Shown: piece by piece, positions 46,495 to 56,766 of the stretch | Position numbering within the stretch: position 1 is the first letter of the stretch | Layout of the letters: every line of letters starts with the position of its first letter | Source: Roseomonas sp. HF4 | Lineage (GTDB): Bacteria > Pseudomonadota > Alphaproteobacteria > Acetobacterales > Acetobacteraceae | Reading direction: 5' to 3' | Assembly (NCBI RefSeq): GCF_005222755.1 | Contig: NZ_STGD01000004.1 | Location: 62,001-126,000 of the forward strand | DNA length: 64,000 nt | Program-made: the position numbers and the translations under genes | Notes under the pieces: model-generated | The model's database searches: none | What the model was told of the DNA's origin: nothing | Seen by the model: the letters and a program-made list of their open reading frames with translations, nothing else

Positions 46495-47001
46495 ATGAGC
46501 AGCGTGCATGACAAGCTCGCGCGGGTCCGCAAGCCGCGCGTCCACATCACCTATGAAGTCGAAACCGAAGGCGCCGCCATCGAGCGCGAGCTGCCCTTCG
46601 TGGTCGGCATCCTCGGCGATTTCGCCGGCGACCCGACGGAGCCGCTGAAGCCGCTGGCGGAGCGCAAGTTCGTCCAGATCGACCGCGACAACTTCAATGA
46701 CGTGATGGCCCGCATCCAGCCCGGCCTGAACATCAAGGTCGACAACACGTTGGCGGGCGACGGCAGCCAGATGGCCGTCAACCTGAAGTTCCGGAGCATC
46801 GAGGATTTCGAGCCGACCCGCGTGGCGGACCAGGTGCCGGCGCTCAAGGCAATGCTCGAGACCCGTTCGAAGCTGCGCGACCTGATGTCCAAGGTGGACC
46901 GGTCGGACGAGCTCGAAGGCCTGCTCGAGCAGGTGCTGCAGGACAAGGACAAGCTGGACAAGCTGTCGGCCGAACTCGGCCTCGACAAGAAGGAAGGCTG
47001 A
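46495..47001 (+). CDS. tssB: T6SS sheath small subunit TssB
   Basis: This 168-residue protein has the TssB/VipA pattern: [53 protein letters not shown]. It pairs with TssC to make the contractile sheath around the Hcp tube. ATG 46495 follows AGGAGGAAG. Only three bases separate it from tssC, as usual for this pair. Confidence 0.96.
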   Translation: MSSVHDKLARVRKPRVHITYEVETEGAAIERELPFVVGILGDFAGDPTEPLKPLAERKFVQIDRDNFNDVMARIQPGLNIKVDNTLAGDGSQMAVNLKFRSIEDFEPTRVADQVPALKAMLETRSKLRDLMSKVDRSDELEGLLEQVLQDKDKLDKLSAELGLDKKEG

Positions 47002-47004
47002 CCG

Positions 47005-48501
47005 ATGAGCGAATCCCAGGCTTCCGCCGCGGGCGCAGCGACGACGACCGAGGCCGAAGGCGGCCTCGGCCTGCTCGACCAGGTGATCGGCGCCACCAAG
47101 CAGACCGAGCGCGACCGCGCACAGGACCTGATCAAGGCCCTGACCGAGGAGGCGCTGAAGGGCACCATCACCTTCAGCCGCAACCTCTCGCAGACCTTCG
47201 ACCGCGCGATCGCCGCGATCGACCAGAAGGTCAGCGAGCAGCTGAACCAGATCATGCACAATGAGCGGTTCAGCAAGCTCGAGGGCTCCTGGCGCGGCCT
47301 GCATTACCTGGTCCAGAACTCCGAGACCGGCACCTCGCTGAAGCTGCGCCTGCTGCAGATGAGCAAGCGCGAGATGTCGCGCGACCTGCAGCGCGCCGTC
47401 GAGTTCGACCAGTCGCAGCTGTTCAAGAAGATCTACGAGAACGAGTTCGGCACCCCGGGCGGCGAGCCCTACGGCGCTCTGATCGGCGACTACGAGTGGA
47501 CGAACCACCCGGACGACATGGAGACGCTGCGCCTTGTCTCCTCGGTCGCGGCGGCGTCCTTCGCGCCGTTCATCTCGGCGGCCTCGGCGCAGCTCTTCGG
47601 CATGGACGACTACCGCGAGTTGTCGAAGCCGCGCGACCTCGCCAAGATCTTCGAGACGGCCGAATACACCAAGTGGCGCTCGCTCCGCGACACCGAGGAC
47701 GCGCGCTTCCTCAACCTCGTGATGCCGCGCACCATCGCCCGCCTGCCCTACGGCTCCGCCACGGTGGCGATCGAGGAATTCAACTACGAGGAAGCTCCTT
47801 ACGACGCCAACGGCAAGCCGAAGGCGATGGACCACAACCATTACTGCTGGATGAACGCGGCCTACGTGATGGGCGCCCGCCTGACGGACGCCTTCGCGCA
47901 GTACGGCTTCTGCGTCGCCATCCGCGGCGCCGAGGGCGGCGGCAAGGTGTCCAACTTGCCGACGCACGTCTTCACCTCGGACGACGGCGACAGCGACACC
48001 AAGTGCCCGACCGAGATCGGCATCACCGACCGGCGCGAGGCCGAGCTCTCCGGCCTCGGCTTCCTGCCGCTCTGCCACTACAAGAATACCGACTACTCGG
48101 TCTTCTTCGGTGCGCAGTCCGTGCAGAAGCCCAAGAAGTACGACCGGCCGGAGGCGACGGCGAACGCCGCCATCTCCGCCCGCCTGCCGTACCTCATGGC
48201 GACCAGCCGCTTCGCGCACTTCCTGAAGGTCATGGCGCGCGACAAGATCGGCTCCTTCATGGAGGCGTCCGACGTCGAGGTCTGGCTGAACCGCTGGATC
48301 AAGAACTACGTCAACACCAACGAGAAGGCGGGGCAGGAGATGAAGGCCCGCTATCCGCTGCGCGAGGCGAAGGTCGAGGTGAAGGAAGTGCCGGGCAAGC
48401 CCGGCGTCTACAACGCCGTCGCCTATCTCCGCCCGTGGCTGCAGATGGAGGAACTCTCCACCTCGATGCGCATGGTCGCGCGCATTCCGCAGAAGGCGTG
48501 A
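47005..48501 (+). CDS. tssC: T6SS sheath large subunit TssC
   Basis: This 498-residue protein is a canonical TssC/Vip[47 protein letters not shown] and [17 protein letters not shown] are visible (shown in parts). It forms the sheath with TssB; the N-terminal helix is the ClpV docking site in characterised systems. Length is normal. It lies 3 bp after tssB. The paralogue at 48535 follows 33 bp downstream. Confidence 0.96.
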   Translation: MSESQASAAGAATTTEAEGGLGLLDQVIGATKQTERDRAQDLIKALTEEALKGTITFSRNLSQTFDRAIAAIDQKVSEQLNQIMHNERFSKLEGSWRGLHYLVQNSETGTSLKLRLLQMSKREMSRDLQRAVEFDQSQLFKKIYENEFGTPGGEPYGALIGDYEWTNHPDDMETLRLVSSVAAASFAPFISAASAQLFGMDDYRELSKPRDLAKIFETAEYTKWRSLRDTEDARFLNLVMPRTIARLPYGSATVAIEEFNYEEAPYDANGKPKAMDHNHYCWMNAAYVMGARLTDAFAQYGFCVAIRGAEGGGKVSNLPTHVFTSDDGDSDTKCPTEIGITDRREAELSGLGFLPLCHYKNTDYSVFFGAQSVQKPKKYDRPEATANAAISARLPYLMATSRFAHFLKVMARDKIGSFMEASDVEVWLNRWIKNYVNTNEKAGQEMKARYPLREAKVEVKEVPGKPGVYNAVAYLRPWLQMEELSTSMRMVARIPQKA

Positions 48502-48534
48502 TGCCGGCCGGGCGGGGCAGGGGGGTGCGGCGGC

Positions 48535-50097
48535 ATGCCGCAGCACACCGGACCTGAACCGCCCGCGCCCCTCCGCGCACGCGTCCTCTCCGGCCGGTTC
48601 CTCGGCCATGGGTCGGGTGCCGGCGGTGCGGAGGGCATCGCAGCCTTCATCACCGAGCCATCCGCCGCTGCCTGCCTGCATGCGTGGTTCGGGCCGCGGC
48701 TGACCGATATCCTCCAGCATGACGGCAGCGCGCGAGGCCGGCGGCTCGCGATCGCGCGGCTCGAGGAAGCGGTCGACCGCGACATCGCGGCCCTCGACCG
48801 GCTGCTCGGCGCGCAACTCGATGCCGTACTGCACGACGAACGCCTGCGGCGCCTGGAAGGCGCGTGGCGCGGCGTCGCCTGGCTGACGGAGCGCGTGCCG
48901 TTCGGTGCGCGCATCCGCATCCGCATCATGTCGGCCCGGTGGGCCGAGCTCTGCCGGGACTTCGAGCGATCCATCGAGTTCGACCAGTCCGCCCTCTTCA
49001 AGGTCGTCTACGAAGGCGAATTCGGCACGCCCGGCGGCGAGCCCTTCGGCATGCTGCTCGCCGACTACGAGGTCCGCCATGCGCCCGGCCCGGGCAGCCC
49101 GACCGACGACATCGCGGGCCTCGACGGCCTCTCGACCGTGGCGGCGGCCGCGTTCGCGCCGGCGGTCATCGCGGCGCATCCCGCGCTGCTCGGCTTCGAC
49201 ACCTGGGCCGGCGTCAACCCGGCGGCCGACCTGACCGACGTGCTGCGCGCCGCGGACCGCGGGCGCTGGCGTGCGCTGCAGGGGCGGGACGATTGCCGGT
49301 TCCTTTCGGTCGTGCTGCCGCGGACGCTGGCGCGCGCCCCCTGGCCAGACAGCGGTACGCGGGAGGACCGCTTCCGCTACCGCGAATATGCGCCCAACTC
49401 CAATTCGCGCGTCTGGATGAATGCGGGCTTCGCATTGGCCGCCGCGGCGATCCGCGCCTTCGCGCGGACCTCGTGGCCGGCCGACGTGCGCGGGGCCGCC
49501 GTCTCGCGCGACCCGCAGGGCGGCGTCATCGAGGGCCTGCCGGCCGAGCGCCTCTGCGGCGACCCGCGCGACGCGCCCCTGCGGCCGCCGGTCGAGGTGG
49601 CGCTGACCGACGAACAGGAACGACAGGCGGTCGAGGCGGGCCTGCTGCCCTTCATCGGCCTCGAGCTCCTGCCCGAGGGCTCCTTCGCCGCGACCCCCTC
49701 GATCCACCGGCCGCCGCGCATGCAGGGCGACACCGCGACAATCGCCAACGCGAACCAGCGGCTGTCGGCCCAGTTCAACGCCATGCTCTGCGTCAGCCGC
49801 TTCGCCCATTGCGTGAAGCTGATGGGGCGGGACATGGTGGGGTCGTTCAAGACGCCGGAAGACATCCAGAGGCGGCTGCAGAAATGGCTGCAGGGCTTCA
49901 CGAACATCTCGGCCGGCGGCGGCGACCAGGGGGCGAAGTACCCGCTGCGCGACGCACGCGTCGAGGTCGCGGAGAAGCCCGGCGCGCCGGGCGTCTATGG
50001 CTGCACCATCCAGTTGCAGCCGCACTACCAGTTGGACGAGGTGGGGGCGGCCTTCCGCCTCGTGACGGATCTCCAGGCGGCGAGGCAAGCAGCATGA
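48535..50097 (+). CDS. second TssC-like sheath protein (ImpD-type)
   Basis: This 520-residue protein is a diverged TssC paralogue, sharing EGAWRGVAWL, SIEFDQSALFKVVYEGEFG and GGEPFGM with TssC. It has its own N-terminus (about 1-45, proline/glycine rich). The position after tssC and before tagJ matches impD in imp-type loci (TssC40/TssC41 pairs of Agrobacterium). Its role is not settled: an alternative sheath subunit or an assembly factor are possible. The stop overlaps tagJ by 4 bp. Confidence 0.9.
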   Translation: MPQHTGPEPPAPLRARVLSGRFLGHGSGAGGAEGIAAFITEPSAAACLHAWFGPRLTDILQHDGSARGRRLAIARLEEAVDRDIAALDRLLGAQLDAVLHDERLRRLEGAWRGVAWLTERVPFGARIRIRIMSARWAELCRDFERSIEFDQSALFKVVYEGEFGTPGGEPFGMLLADYEVRHAPGPGSPTDDIAGLDGLSTVAAAAFAPAVIAAHPALLGFDTWAGVNPAADLTDVLRAADRGRWRALQGRDDCRFLSVVLPRTLARAPWPDSGTREDRFRYREYAPNSNSRVWMNAGFALAAAAIRAFARTSWPADVRGAAVSRDPQGGVIEGLPAERLCGDPRDAPLRPPVEVALTDEQERQAVEAGLLPFIGLELLPEGSFAATPSIHRPPRMQGDTATIANANQRLSAQFNAMLCVSRFAHCVKLMGRDMVGSFKTPEDIQRRLQKWLQGFTNISAGGGDQGAKYPLRDARVEVAEKPGAPGVYGCTIQLQPHYQLDEVGAAFRLVTDLQAARQAA

Positions 50098-50879
50098 GCA
50101 CGGCAGGCGACGCATTCAAGGCGGGTGACATCGAAGGGGCGGTGGCCGCGGCCACCGCGGCCGTGAAGGCCGCCCCGCGCGAGGCGGGGCCGCGCTGGCT
50201 GCTCGCCGAGATGCTGGTCTTCGCAGGCGAACTCGAACGCGCGGACCGTGCGCTCGACGCCGTCATCGAGGAGACACCCTCGCCCACGGTCATGGAGTTC
50301 CGCCAGCTCATCCGCGGCGAGGTGGTGCGGCGCCAGGTCCTGCTTGAGGGCCGCGTGCCGAAGTTCCAGGGCGAGGACCCGACCGAGGCGCAGAAGGCCG
50401 GCGCGCGCGCCATCACCCTGCTGCGCGGCGGCGACCACGCGGGCGCCGCTGCGGCGGCCGCCGAATGCGAGCAGCTCCGCCCGCGCGTGGCCGGGAAGAT
50501 CGACGGGGCCGGGTTCGACGATTTCCGCGACGCCGACGACATCTTCGCCGCCATGGTCGAGTGCCACACGGCGGGCGGGGAATATCTCTGGGTGCCGACC
50601 GAGCGGCTGCGCATGCTCTCCTTCGATGCGCCGAAGCGCCCGCGCGACCTTTTCTGGCGCCGCTGCACCATCGAGATGAAGGACGGCCAGGAAGGCATCG
50701 TCTACGTCCCGACGATCTACCCCTGGACGACCAAGGACATGCCGAACCCGCTGCGCCTCGGCCGCGGGACGGAATGGCAGGACGATGGCGGGCTGGTCCG
50801 TGGCCTCGGCATGCGCGAATTCCTGGTGGGCGAGGAGGCGAAGTCGCTCACGGAGATCGAGGAGATCGCCTTCGATTGA
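50094..50879 (+). CDS. tagJ: T6SS accessory protein TagJ (ImpE)
   Basis: This 261-residue protein has a TPR-like N-terminus (DAFKAGDIEGAVAAATAAVK, RWLLAEMLVFAGELERA) and the ImpE C-terminal domain (DDIFAAMVECHTAGGEYLWVP shown in part, RRCTIEMKDGQEG, GMREFLVGEE). In other systems TagJ binds the sheath through TssB and modulates ClpV recognition. The ATG overlaps the preceding stop by 4 bp, so it is translated together with the second TssC. Confidence 0.9.
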   Translation: MSTAGDAFKAGDIEGAVAAATAAVKAAPREAGPRWLLAEMLVFAGELERADRALDAVIEETPSPTVMEFRQLIRGEVVRRQVLLEGRVPKFQGEDPTEAQKAGARAITLLRGGDHAGAAAAAAECEQLRPRVAGKIDGAGFDDFRDADDIFAAMVECHTAGGEYLWVPTERLRMLSFDAPKRPRDLFWRRCTIEMKDGQEGIVYVPTIYPWTTKDMPNPLRLGRGTEWQDDGGLVRGLGMREFLVGEEAKSLTEIEEIAFD

Positions 50880-50958
50880 CCCCGCGCCGCGCCATCGCCG
50901 CGATTTCCGCACCGGCCCCCGGCGACTGCCGCGCGCCTTCGCGACCGGAGCCAGCGCC

Positions 50959-51453
50959 ATGAGCGACACAAGATCGAGCCCTCGCATCCGCCTGCCGTTG
51001 CTCGACCGGCTGCTCGACGCGGACCCCGACAGCCCACGCGACCCACCGCTGTCGCAGATGATCGCGGTGGAGCAGCTGCGCACCGCCGTGCGGCGCGACC
51101 TCGAGGCGCTGCTCAACGCGCGGCGACGGCGCCTGCCGCCGCCGCCGGGGCTCGCGGAGCTCCCGGTCTCCCCCGTCGGCTACGGCGTGCCGGACCCGAC
51201 CGCGGGTTCCTTCACCGAGGAGGACCGCCGCACCGCCCTCTCGCGCGAGGTCCAGGCGACGATCCAACGCTTCGAGCCGCGCCTGACCAACGTGAAGGTG
51301 CAGCTGCGCAAGGACGAGCGCGATTCCGTCGACCGCGTGCTGCGCCTCAGGATCGAGGCGATCCTGCGCACCGACCCGGTGCCCGAGCACATCTCCTTCG
51401 AGACGCTGGTGCGGCCGACGACGCTCGACGTCGCCGTGCGCGAGGCCCGCTGA
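50959..51453 (+). CDS. tssE: T6SS baseplate protein TssE (gp25-like)
   Basis: This 164-residue protein has the gp25/TssE core: LLDRLLDADPD at the N-terminus, a basic RRDLEALLNARRR segment, YGVPDPTAGSF, TIQRFEPRLTNVKVQL and LRIEAILRTDPVPEHISFE. It links the baseplate wedge to the sheath, like gp25 of phage T4. ATG 50959 lies after a short gap (79 bp) from tagJ. It ends 4 bp before tssF. Confidence 0.94.
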   Translation: MSDTRSSPRIRLPLLDRLLDADPDSPRDPPLSQMIAVEQLRTAVRRDLEALLNARRRRLPPPPGLAELPVSPVGYGVPDPTAGSFTEEDRRTALSREVQATIQRFEPRLTNVKVQLRKDERDSVDRVLRLRIEAILRTDPVPEHISFETLVRPTTLDVAVREAR

Positions 51454-51457
51454 CCGC

Positions 51458-53284
51458 ATGTCCGAGAGCCTGCTCCCCTACTACAACCGCGAGCTTTCCG
51501 CGATCCGCAAGCTGGCGGGCGAGTTCGCCGACGCCTACCCCAAGGTCGCCGCCCGCCTGCGCGTGACGCCCGACGCGGTGGACGACCCCTATGTCGAGCG
51601 CCTGCTCGAAGGGGTCGCCTTCCTGGCCGCGCGGGTGCAGCAGCGCCTCGACGACGAACTGCCCGAGTTCAGCGAGACGCTGCTCGAGATGCTCTCGCCG
51701 CACCTGCTCTCGCCGGTGCCGTCCATGACGACGCTGAAGTTCGGCGCGGCGCCGGATGCGCAGGGCCCCACGCGCGTGCCGCGCGGCCTGCTGCTCGAGA
51801 CCGACCCCGTGCGCGGCGAGCCGGTGCGCTTCAGCACGTGCCACGATGTCACCATCTGGCCGCTCGCGATCGAGACCTTCCGCCTCGGCGGCCAGCCCAT
51901 CGCCGCGCCGGCCAACAACCGCGTGCAGGGCGCGATGGCGTGCCTGCGCATCGGCCTGCGCACCACGACGCCCGACCTGCCGATCGCGAAGCTCGGCCTC
52001 GACCGGCTGCGCCTGCACCTGCGCGGCGTCGGCGCCCAGCCGGCGCTGCTGCACGAACTGCTCTGCACCTCGACCGTCGGCATCGCGCTGGCGGACGGGC
52101 CGGCCGACCCGCGCCCCACGCTGCTCGACCCGGAATGCCTGCAGCCCGGCGGCTTCGCGGCGGACGAATCCGCGCTGCCCTGGCCGAACCGCTCCTTCGC
52201 CGGCTACCGGATGCTGACGGAGTGGTTCGCCTTCCCCGAGAAGTTCCTCTACATCGATCTCGCCGGCCTCGAGGCGCGTACGATGCTGCAGGAGAACGGC
52301 AAGCTCGACATCTTCATCTACCTCAACCGCGCGATGCCGGAACTCGAGCGCGTGCTGGCGCCGGAGAACGTGGCGCTCGGCTGCACGCCCGCGATCAACG
52401 TCTTCCCGCATCGCTGCGAACCCATCCCGCTCGACGGCACGCAGTCCGAATGGATGGTGATGCCCGATGCCCGCCGCCCCGCCGCGCTCGAGGTGTATGC
52501 GATCGAGCAGGTGCGCGAGAGCCGGCCGGACGGCACGCGGCGTCCGGTGCTGCCCTTCTACCGCCTGGGCCGGGAGCACGAGGACAGCGACAGCGTTGCC
52601 GCGGCCAACTTCGTCACCTTCCGCCGGGGCGCGACGCCGCCGATCGGCGGCACCCAGACCTGGATCGAGCTGCGCGATTCCGGCTTCGACCCGATGCGCC
52701 CGGCCGATGGCGTGCTGACCGTCGAGGCGCTCTGCTGCAACCGCGACCTGCCCGTGCTGCTGCCCTTCGGCGCGGGCCAGCCGCGGCTGCGCGTCACGCA
52801 GGGCGGCATGCCGATCGCGTCGGTGGACTGCCTTTCGCCGCCGACGCCCACACTCCGCCCGGGGCTGAACGACCGCGGCGCCTGGCGGCTCATCTCGCAT
52901 CTCGCGCTCAACCATCTCTCTGTCACGGGGGGGGAGGCGGGGGCGGCGGCGCTGCGCGAGATCCTGCGCCTGCACGACCTGCGCGACACCGCCGAGACGC
53001 GCGCGGCGCTCGGCGCGCTGGTCTCGGTGGACACGAAGCCCGGCGTCGCGCGCCTGCCTGGCGGGCGTGCGGGGTCCTTCGCGCGCGGCCTCGACGTGAC
53101 GCTCACCTTCGACGCGCAGGCCTGGTCGGCTGCCGGACTCTATCCCCTCGCGCAGCTGCTGGAGCGCTTCCTGGCGCTGCAGGTCTCGGTCAACGGCTTC
53201 TCCCGCACCCTTGTCGCGCTGCGCGGCCGGCCCGGCCATGTCGCGCGCTTCGCGCCGCGCAGCGGCACCCGGACGCTGCTGTGA
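51458..53284 (+). CDS. tssF: T6SS baseplate protein TssF
   Basis: This 608-residue protein has the TssF N-terminus (LLPYYNRELSAIRKLAGEFADAYPKVAARL in part), VERLLEGVAFLAARVQQRLDDE and FPEKFLYIDL, and the length of the family (about 590-630). It forms the wedge with TssG, TssE and TssK. It starts at ATG 51458, four bases after tssE, and its stop overlaps tssG by 4 bp. Confidence 0.95.
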   Translation: MSESLLPYYNRELSAIRKLAGEFADAYPKVAARLRVTPDAVDDPYVERLLEGVAFLAARVQQRLDDELPEFSETLLEMLSPHLLSPVPSMTTLKFGAAPDAQGPTRVPRGLLLETDPVRGEPVRFSTCHDVTIWPLAIETFRLGGQPIAAPANNRVQGAMACLRIGLRTTTPDLPIAKLGLDRLRLHLRGVGAQPALLHELLCTSTVGIALADGPADPRPTLLDPECLQPGGFAADESALPWPNRSFAGYRMLTEWFAFPEKFLYIDLAGLEARTMLQENGKLDIFIYLNRAMPELERVLAPENVALGCTPAINVFPHRCEPIPLDGTQSEWMVMPDARRPAALEVYAIEQVRESRPDGTRRPVLPFYRLGREHEDSDSVAAANFVTFRRGATPPIGGTQTWIELRDSGFDPMRPADGVLTVEALCCNRDLPVLLPFGAGQPRLRVTQGGMPIASVDCLSPPTPTLRPGLNDRGAWRLISHLALNHLSVTGGEAGAAALREILRLHDLRDTAETRAALGALVSVDTKPGVARLPGGRAGSFARGLDVTLTFDAQAWSAAGLYPLAQLLERFLALQVSVNGFSRTLVALRGRPGHVARFAPRSGTRTLL

Positions 53285-54372
53285 GCGACCGGCCCGAGGC
53301 CGAGGAGCCACCGGTCGAGGCGCTGCCCGACATCGAGACGCTCGAGGTCGCGACGCCCGAACGGGCGGAAGCCGCCCGACCCGCGCCGGAACCGCCGCCC
53401 TCTCCCGTCCTGACGCCCCGCGCCCCGGCCGACCGACTGCGCGAGGACCCGACCCGCTTCGACCTTGACCAGGCGGTCGCCGTCACCCTCGCCGCCAACG
53501 GCAAGGCCGCGGGACCCGAGGACCTGCTGCTTCGCAGCGCGCCACGGCTTGGCATGCCGGGCGGTCCCGTGGTCGCCGCGCGGCCCGAGGAGGGCGACCT
53601 CACCCTCGGCACGCTCGGCCTGGTCGGCTCCGGCGGCGTCCTGCCGCGTCACCACACGGCCATGGTCGCGGCCGAACAGCGCAAGCGCTCGACCGCGCTC
53701 GCCGCCTTCCTCGACATGCTGGCGCGCCGCACGGTCGGCCTCTATCCCAAGGCCGGCACCAAGTACCGCCCGACGCGGGACCCGGATCCGACCTCGCGCG
53801 CGCTGTCCGCCGCCATCGGCATGGGCACGCGCCATCTCGACGGGCGGATGCCGATCCCGCACGAGGACCTGCTGTTCCACGCAGGCAACCTCGCCTCCCG
53901 CACCCGCAGCGCCGAGCGGCTGCGCTCGATGCTGGAGGCCGAGACCGGCCGGCCCGTCGAGATCGAGGAATTCGCCGGCGGCTTCGTCCGCCTGCCGGAA
54001 GCCGAGCAGACGCGCATGCCGACCGGGCGCGGGGTGCCGCAGCACTGCGCCCTCGGCGTCTCGGCGACCGCGGGTTCCATGGTGTGGGATCCGCAGGCGC
54101 GCTTCGTCATCCGCTTCGGCCCCTTGGCGCGCGCGGAATTCGAGGCGCTGCTGCCCGGCACGCCGGCCTGGCTGACGGTCACGCAGCTCGCGCGGCTGTT
54201 TGTCGGCCCGGACACCGCCTTCGCGGTCAACCTCGTGCTGCGGAAGGACGAGGTGCCCGAGGCTTCGGCCGGCGGTGGCGCCCGGCTGGGCTGGTCCACC
54301 TGGACCGTCGCGTCCCGGCCGCGGGCGAAGGATGCGCAGGACGCGCTGTTCGAGCCGCGCGAGGTCGTATGA
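53281..54372 (+). CDS. tssG: T6SS baseplate protein TssG with N-terminal extension
   Basis: This 363-residue protein has the TssG core: FDLDQAVAVTL, RSAPRLGMPGGP, LGLVGSGGVLPRHHTAMVA, FLDMLARRTVGLYPKA, GMGTRHLDGRMPIP and the C-terminal LGWSTWTVA. The first 55 residues form a Pro/Glu/Ala-rich extension before the core. GTG 53281 overlaps the tssF stop by 4 bp. With TssF it completes the baseplate set. A different start inside the extension is possible. Confidence 0.92.
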   Translation: MSDRPEAEEPPVEALPDIETLEVATPERAEAARPAPEPPPSPVLTPRAPADRLREDPTRFDLDQAVAVTLAANGKAAGPEDLLLRSAPRLGMPGGPVVAARPEEGDLTLGTLGLVGSGGVLPRHHTAMVAAEQRKRSTALAAFLDMLARRTVGLYPKAGTKYRPTRDPDPTSRALSAAIGMGTRHLDGRMPIPHEDLLFHAGNLASRTRSAERLRSMLEAETGRPVEIEEFAGGFVRLPEAEQTRMPTGRGVPQHCALGVSATAGSMVWDPQARFVIRFGPLARAEFEALLPGTPAWLTVTQLARLFVGPDTAFAVNLVLRKDEVPEASAGGGARLGWSTWTVASRPRAKDAQDALFEPREVV

Positions 54373-54427
54373 CGCCGCCGCGCCGCCCGCCCGCACGCCC
54401 GAGGTTGCGCAACTGAGGAGAGCCGAG

Positions 54428-55933
54428 GTGTCCGAGGCCAAGACGCACTATTCCGCGGCGGATGTCCGCTACGTCGCCGCCTTCGATGCGAACGCCTCGC
54501 CGGCGCGGCTGCACTTGGCGCTGGCGCTCGCCGACACCGCCTGGAACCCGGCCGACAGGGACCGCCTGACGGTGGTCGACATCGGGTGCGGGCGCGGCCT
54601 GACGCCCTGCGTGCTGGCCGCCGCCAATCCCGGCTGGGACGTCATCGGGATCGACCTGCAGCCCGTCCATGTCGCGGAGGCGCGGGAGATCGCGGCCGAG
54701 GCGGGTCTCGACAACGCCCGCTTCATCGAGGCCGATCTCGCGGAGCTTGACGAGGATGGCTGCGCCGGCCTGGTGCCCGAGATCGACATCGTCATCTGCC
54801 ACGGCGTCTGGACCTGGGTGCCCGATTCGGTCCGGCAGGGCATCGTCCGGTTGCTGAAGTCCCGCGTGCGCGCCGGCGGCATCGTGCTCATGGGTTACAA
54901 TTCGCTGCCGGGCTTCTCCGACTGCATCGTGCTGCAGCGCGTGCTCCGGGAAGCCGCGCGCGGCGTCGCGGGCACCGAGGCGGAACGCGGCGCCCACGCG
55001 CTCGGCGTGCTGGAATGGCTGCGCGAGGCGGGCGCGGCTTACCTGCCGGACCCGAATGTGCTCGACAAGATCATCAGGACCGCGCGCGTGGCCCCCGCCT
55101 ACATGGCGCATGAATGGTTCAGCGAGTTCTGGCGCCCGGTGTTCCACGCCGATCTCGCGCGCGACCTGGCGGCAGCGCGGCTCGACTACGCCGGCCCGGT
55201 GCGGCCTTCGGCGGGCCTGGTCGAACTGCAACTGCGCCCCAGGCAGCAGGCCGCGCTGGCGAGCCCCCCGGCAGGCATGGACCGGGAGACACTGGTCGAC
55301 TGCTTCCTCGACCGCCGCTTCCGCACCGACATCTTCGTGCGCGGCCGGCGCGCCGGCGGGCTGCAGGCCCTCGGGGACATCCGGTTCGCGCTCGGCGTCG
55401 ATCCTGCGGGGGCAGCGGTCATGAGCCTCGGCACCCAGGTCGGCGTCGCGAGCCTGAGCGAGGCGCAGCACCGCGCGATCGTCGGCGCGCTGACCGACGG
55501 CCCGAGGCGCCTGCGCGACCTGGCTGCGCTGCCCGAGGCCGCCGGCCTCACCCCGTCCGACATCGCCCTGATGCTGTCCGAGACCTTCACGGCGCATCCG
55601 CTCTGGCGTGACCCGCCGTCGGACCCCGAGTTGGCGAGGCGCGCCGCGCGCTGCAACGCGACGCTGGTGCGACGCCTGCTGCGCGAGGCGCAGGCGGGTG
55701 CCGCGCCGCTCGGTGCGGTGGTGCCCGCCTTCGGCAGCGGTTTCGCCATGCCGGCGCCGGACCTCGCCCTCGTGGTCGCCCTGCAGTCCGGCGCGCCGGC
55801 CGACCCCGATCACCTTGCACCGCGCCTTTCCCCGCGGCCGGACGACCCGGAAGCGGTTGCGGTTCTTCGGGCCGCGATCGCGGGGACGCTCGACCATCAT
55901 CTGGCGCCCTGGCGGGCACTGGGACTCCTGTGA
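54428..55933 (+). CDS. SAM-dependent methyltransferase with regulatory domain, PKMT-like
   Basis: This 501-residue protein has a class I methyltransferase domain (1-200) with [12 protein letters not shown] (SAM loop, residues 49-60), Asp76 at the end of the next strand and [14 protein letters not shown] long C-terminal half includes [18 protein letters not shown], which fits the methyltransferase regulatory domain found in Rickettsia protein lysine methyltransferases. It follows tssG by 55 bp behind GAGGAG and starts at GTG. It could methylate a secretion or outer-membrane protein. Target and function are inference. Confidence 0.78.
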   Translation: MSEAKTHYSAADVRYVAAFDANASPARLHLALALADTAWNPADRDRLTVVDIGCGRGLTPCVLAAANPGWDVIGIDLQPVHVAEAREIAAEAGLDNARFIEADLAELDEDGCAGLVPEIDIVICHGVWTWVPDSVRQGIVRLLKSRVRAGGIVLMGYNSLPGFSDCIVLQRVLREAARGVAGTEAERGAHALGVLEWLREAGAAYLPDPNVLDKIIRTARVAPAYMAHEWFSEFWRPVFHADLARDLAAARLDYAGPVRPSAGLVELQLRPRQQAALASPPAGMDRETLVDCFLDRRFRTDIFVRGRRAGGLQALGDIRFALGVDPAGAAVMSLGTQVGVASLSEAQHRAIVGALTDGPRRLRDLAALPEAAGLTPSDIALMLSETFTAHPLWRDPPSDPELARRAARCNATLVRRLLREAQAGAAPLGAVVPAFGSGFAMPAPDLALVVALQSGAPADPDHLAPRLSPRPDDPEAVAVLRAAIAGTLDHHLAPWRALGLL

Positions 55934-56063
55934 CCGCCCCGCAGCGAGTCACGGGCGGCCTGCCCGCGCGGCCGCGCCCGCCGCCCTGTCCCGCCATGAA
56001 GCGCTTCCGATGCGCCGCCGGCGCCGCCGTGCTATCCCTCGTCATCATGAAGGAGGTCTCGCC

Positions 56064-56756
56064 ATGACCCGTTCGCTTCTCCTCGCCGGCGCCGCCGTTC
56101 TCGCCTTCGTCGCAGGCTCCCCTGCCGCGATCGCGCAGTCCGACCCGGCGGCCCTGCAACTGATCGAGCGGCTGCGCCCGCAGGCCGGGGGCCAGACGCG
56201 CGGCATCCGCGTGCCGGGCGCCGCCCCGGCCGGCGCCGCGCCGAGCGCCCCGGTGCAGCCCGCCCCGGTCTTCACCGCCCCTTCCTCCGGGAGCACGTCG
56301 GGCGCTTCCGTCGCCGGGCCCGGCGCACCGACCGCGCGCCCGCCGGAGACCGCGCGGCCGAGCCAGGCCGTGGCCCGCCCGCCTGTGCGCGAGACCACGG
56401 CGGATGCGCCCTCCGCCTCGATCACCGTGACCTTCGCCTCGGGCTCGGCGGCGCTGACCCCGCAGGCGGAACAGGCACTGGCCCCGCTCGGCCGCGCACT
56501 GACCTCGCAGGATCTCTCGGGCTTCCGCTTCCGGATCGAGGGGCATACCGACACCGTCGGCAGTGCCGAACTGAACCAGGCCCTGTCCGAGCGCCGTGCC
56601 GCCGCGGTGCGCGACTTCCTGATCCAGCGCTATGGCGTCAGCCCGTCGCGCATCGAGGCGGTCGGACTCGGGCAGACGCAGCTCCTGGTGCCGACGCCCG
56701 ACAACACGCCCAATGCGCGCAATCGCCGCGTGCAGGTCGTGAACATCGGCAGCTGA
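56064..56756 (+). CDS. periplasmic OmpA-family peptidoglycan-binding protein
   Basis: This 230-residue protein has a signal peptide (about 1-24, ending AIAQ) and a Pro/Ala/Thr-rich linker (50-112). The OmpA-like domain (118-228) has EGHTDTVG (Asp163), LSERRAAAV (Arg178) and [10 protein letters not shown]. Unlike many Pal-like proteins it has no lipobox cysteine. AGGAGG precedes ATG 56064 by 8 bases. It lies 130 bp after the methyltransferase and 10 bp before the metallopeptidase-like gene, suggesting a shared envelope function, possibly anchoring the T6SS to the wall. Confidence 0.88.
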   Translation: MTRSLLLAGAAVLAFVAGSPAAIAQSDPAALQLIERLRPQAGGQTRGIRVPGAAPAGAAPSAPVQPAPVFTAPSSGSTSGASVAGPGAPTARPPETARPSQAVARPPVRETTADAPSASITVTFASGSAALTPQAEQALAPLGRALTSQDLSGFRFRIEGHTDTVGSAELNQALSERRAAAVRDFLIQRYGVSPSRIEAVGLGQTQLLVPTPDNTPNARNRRVQVVNIGS

Positions 56757-56766
56757 TGGCCTCGGC

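Noticed and set aside
46492-50115. 1207-codon open frame on the minus strand across tssB-tssC-tssC2
   Set aside because: It mirrors the real sheath genes and gives a low-complexity His/Val/Gln/Ala-rich product with no recognisable motif.
46495-54372. Phage-tail-like genes (sheath, gp25, baseplate) suggesting a prophage
   Set aside because: They are accompanied by TssK, TssL, TssM, ClpV and Hcp and lack capsid, terminase and integrase genes, so this is a T6SS.
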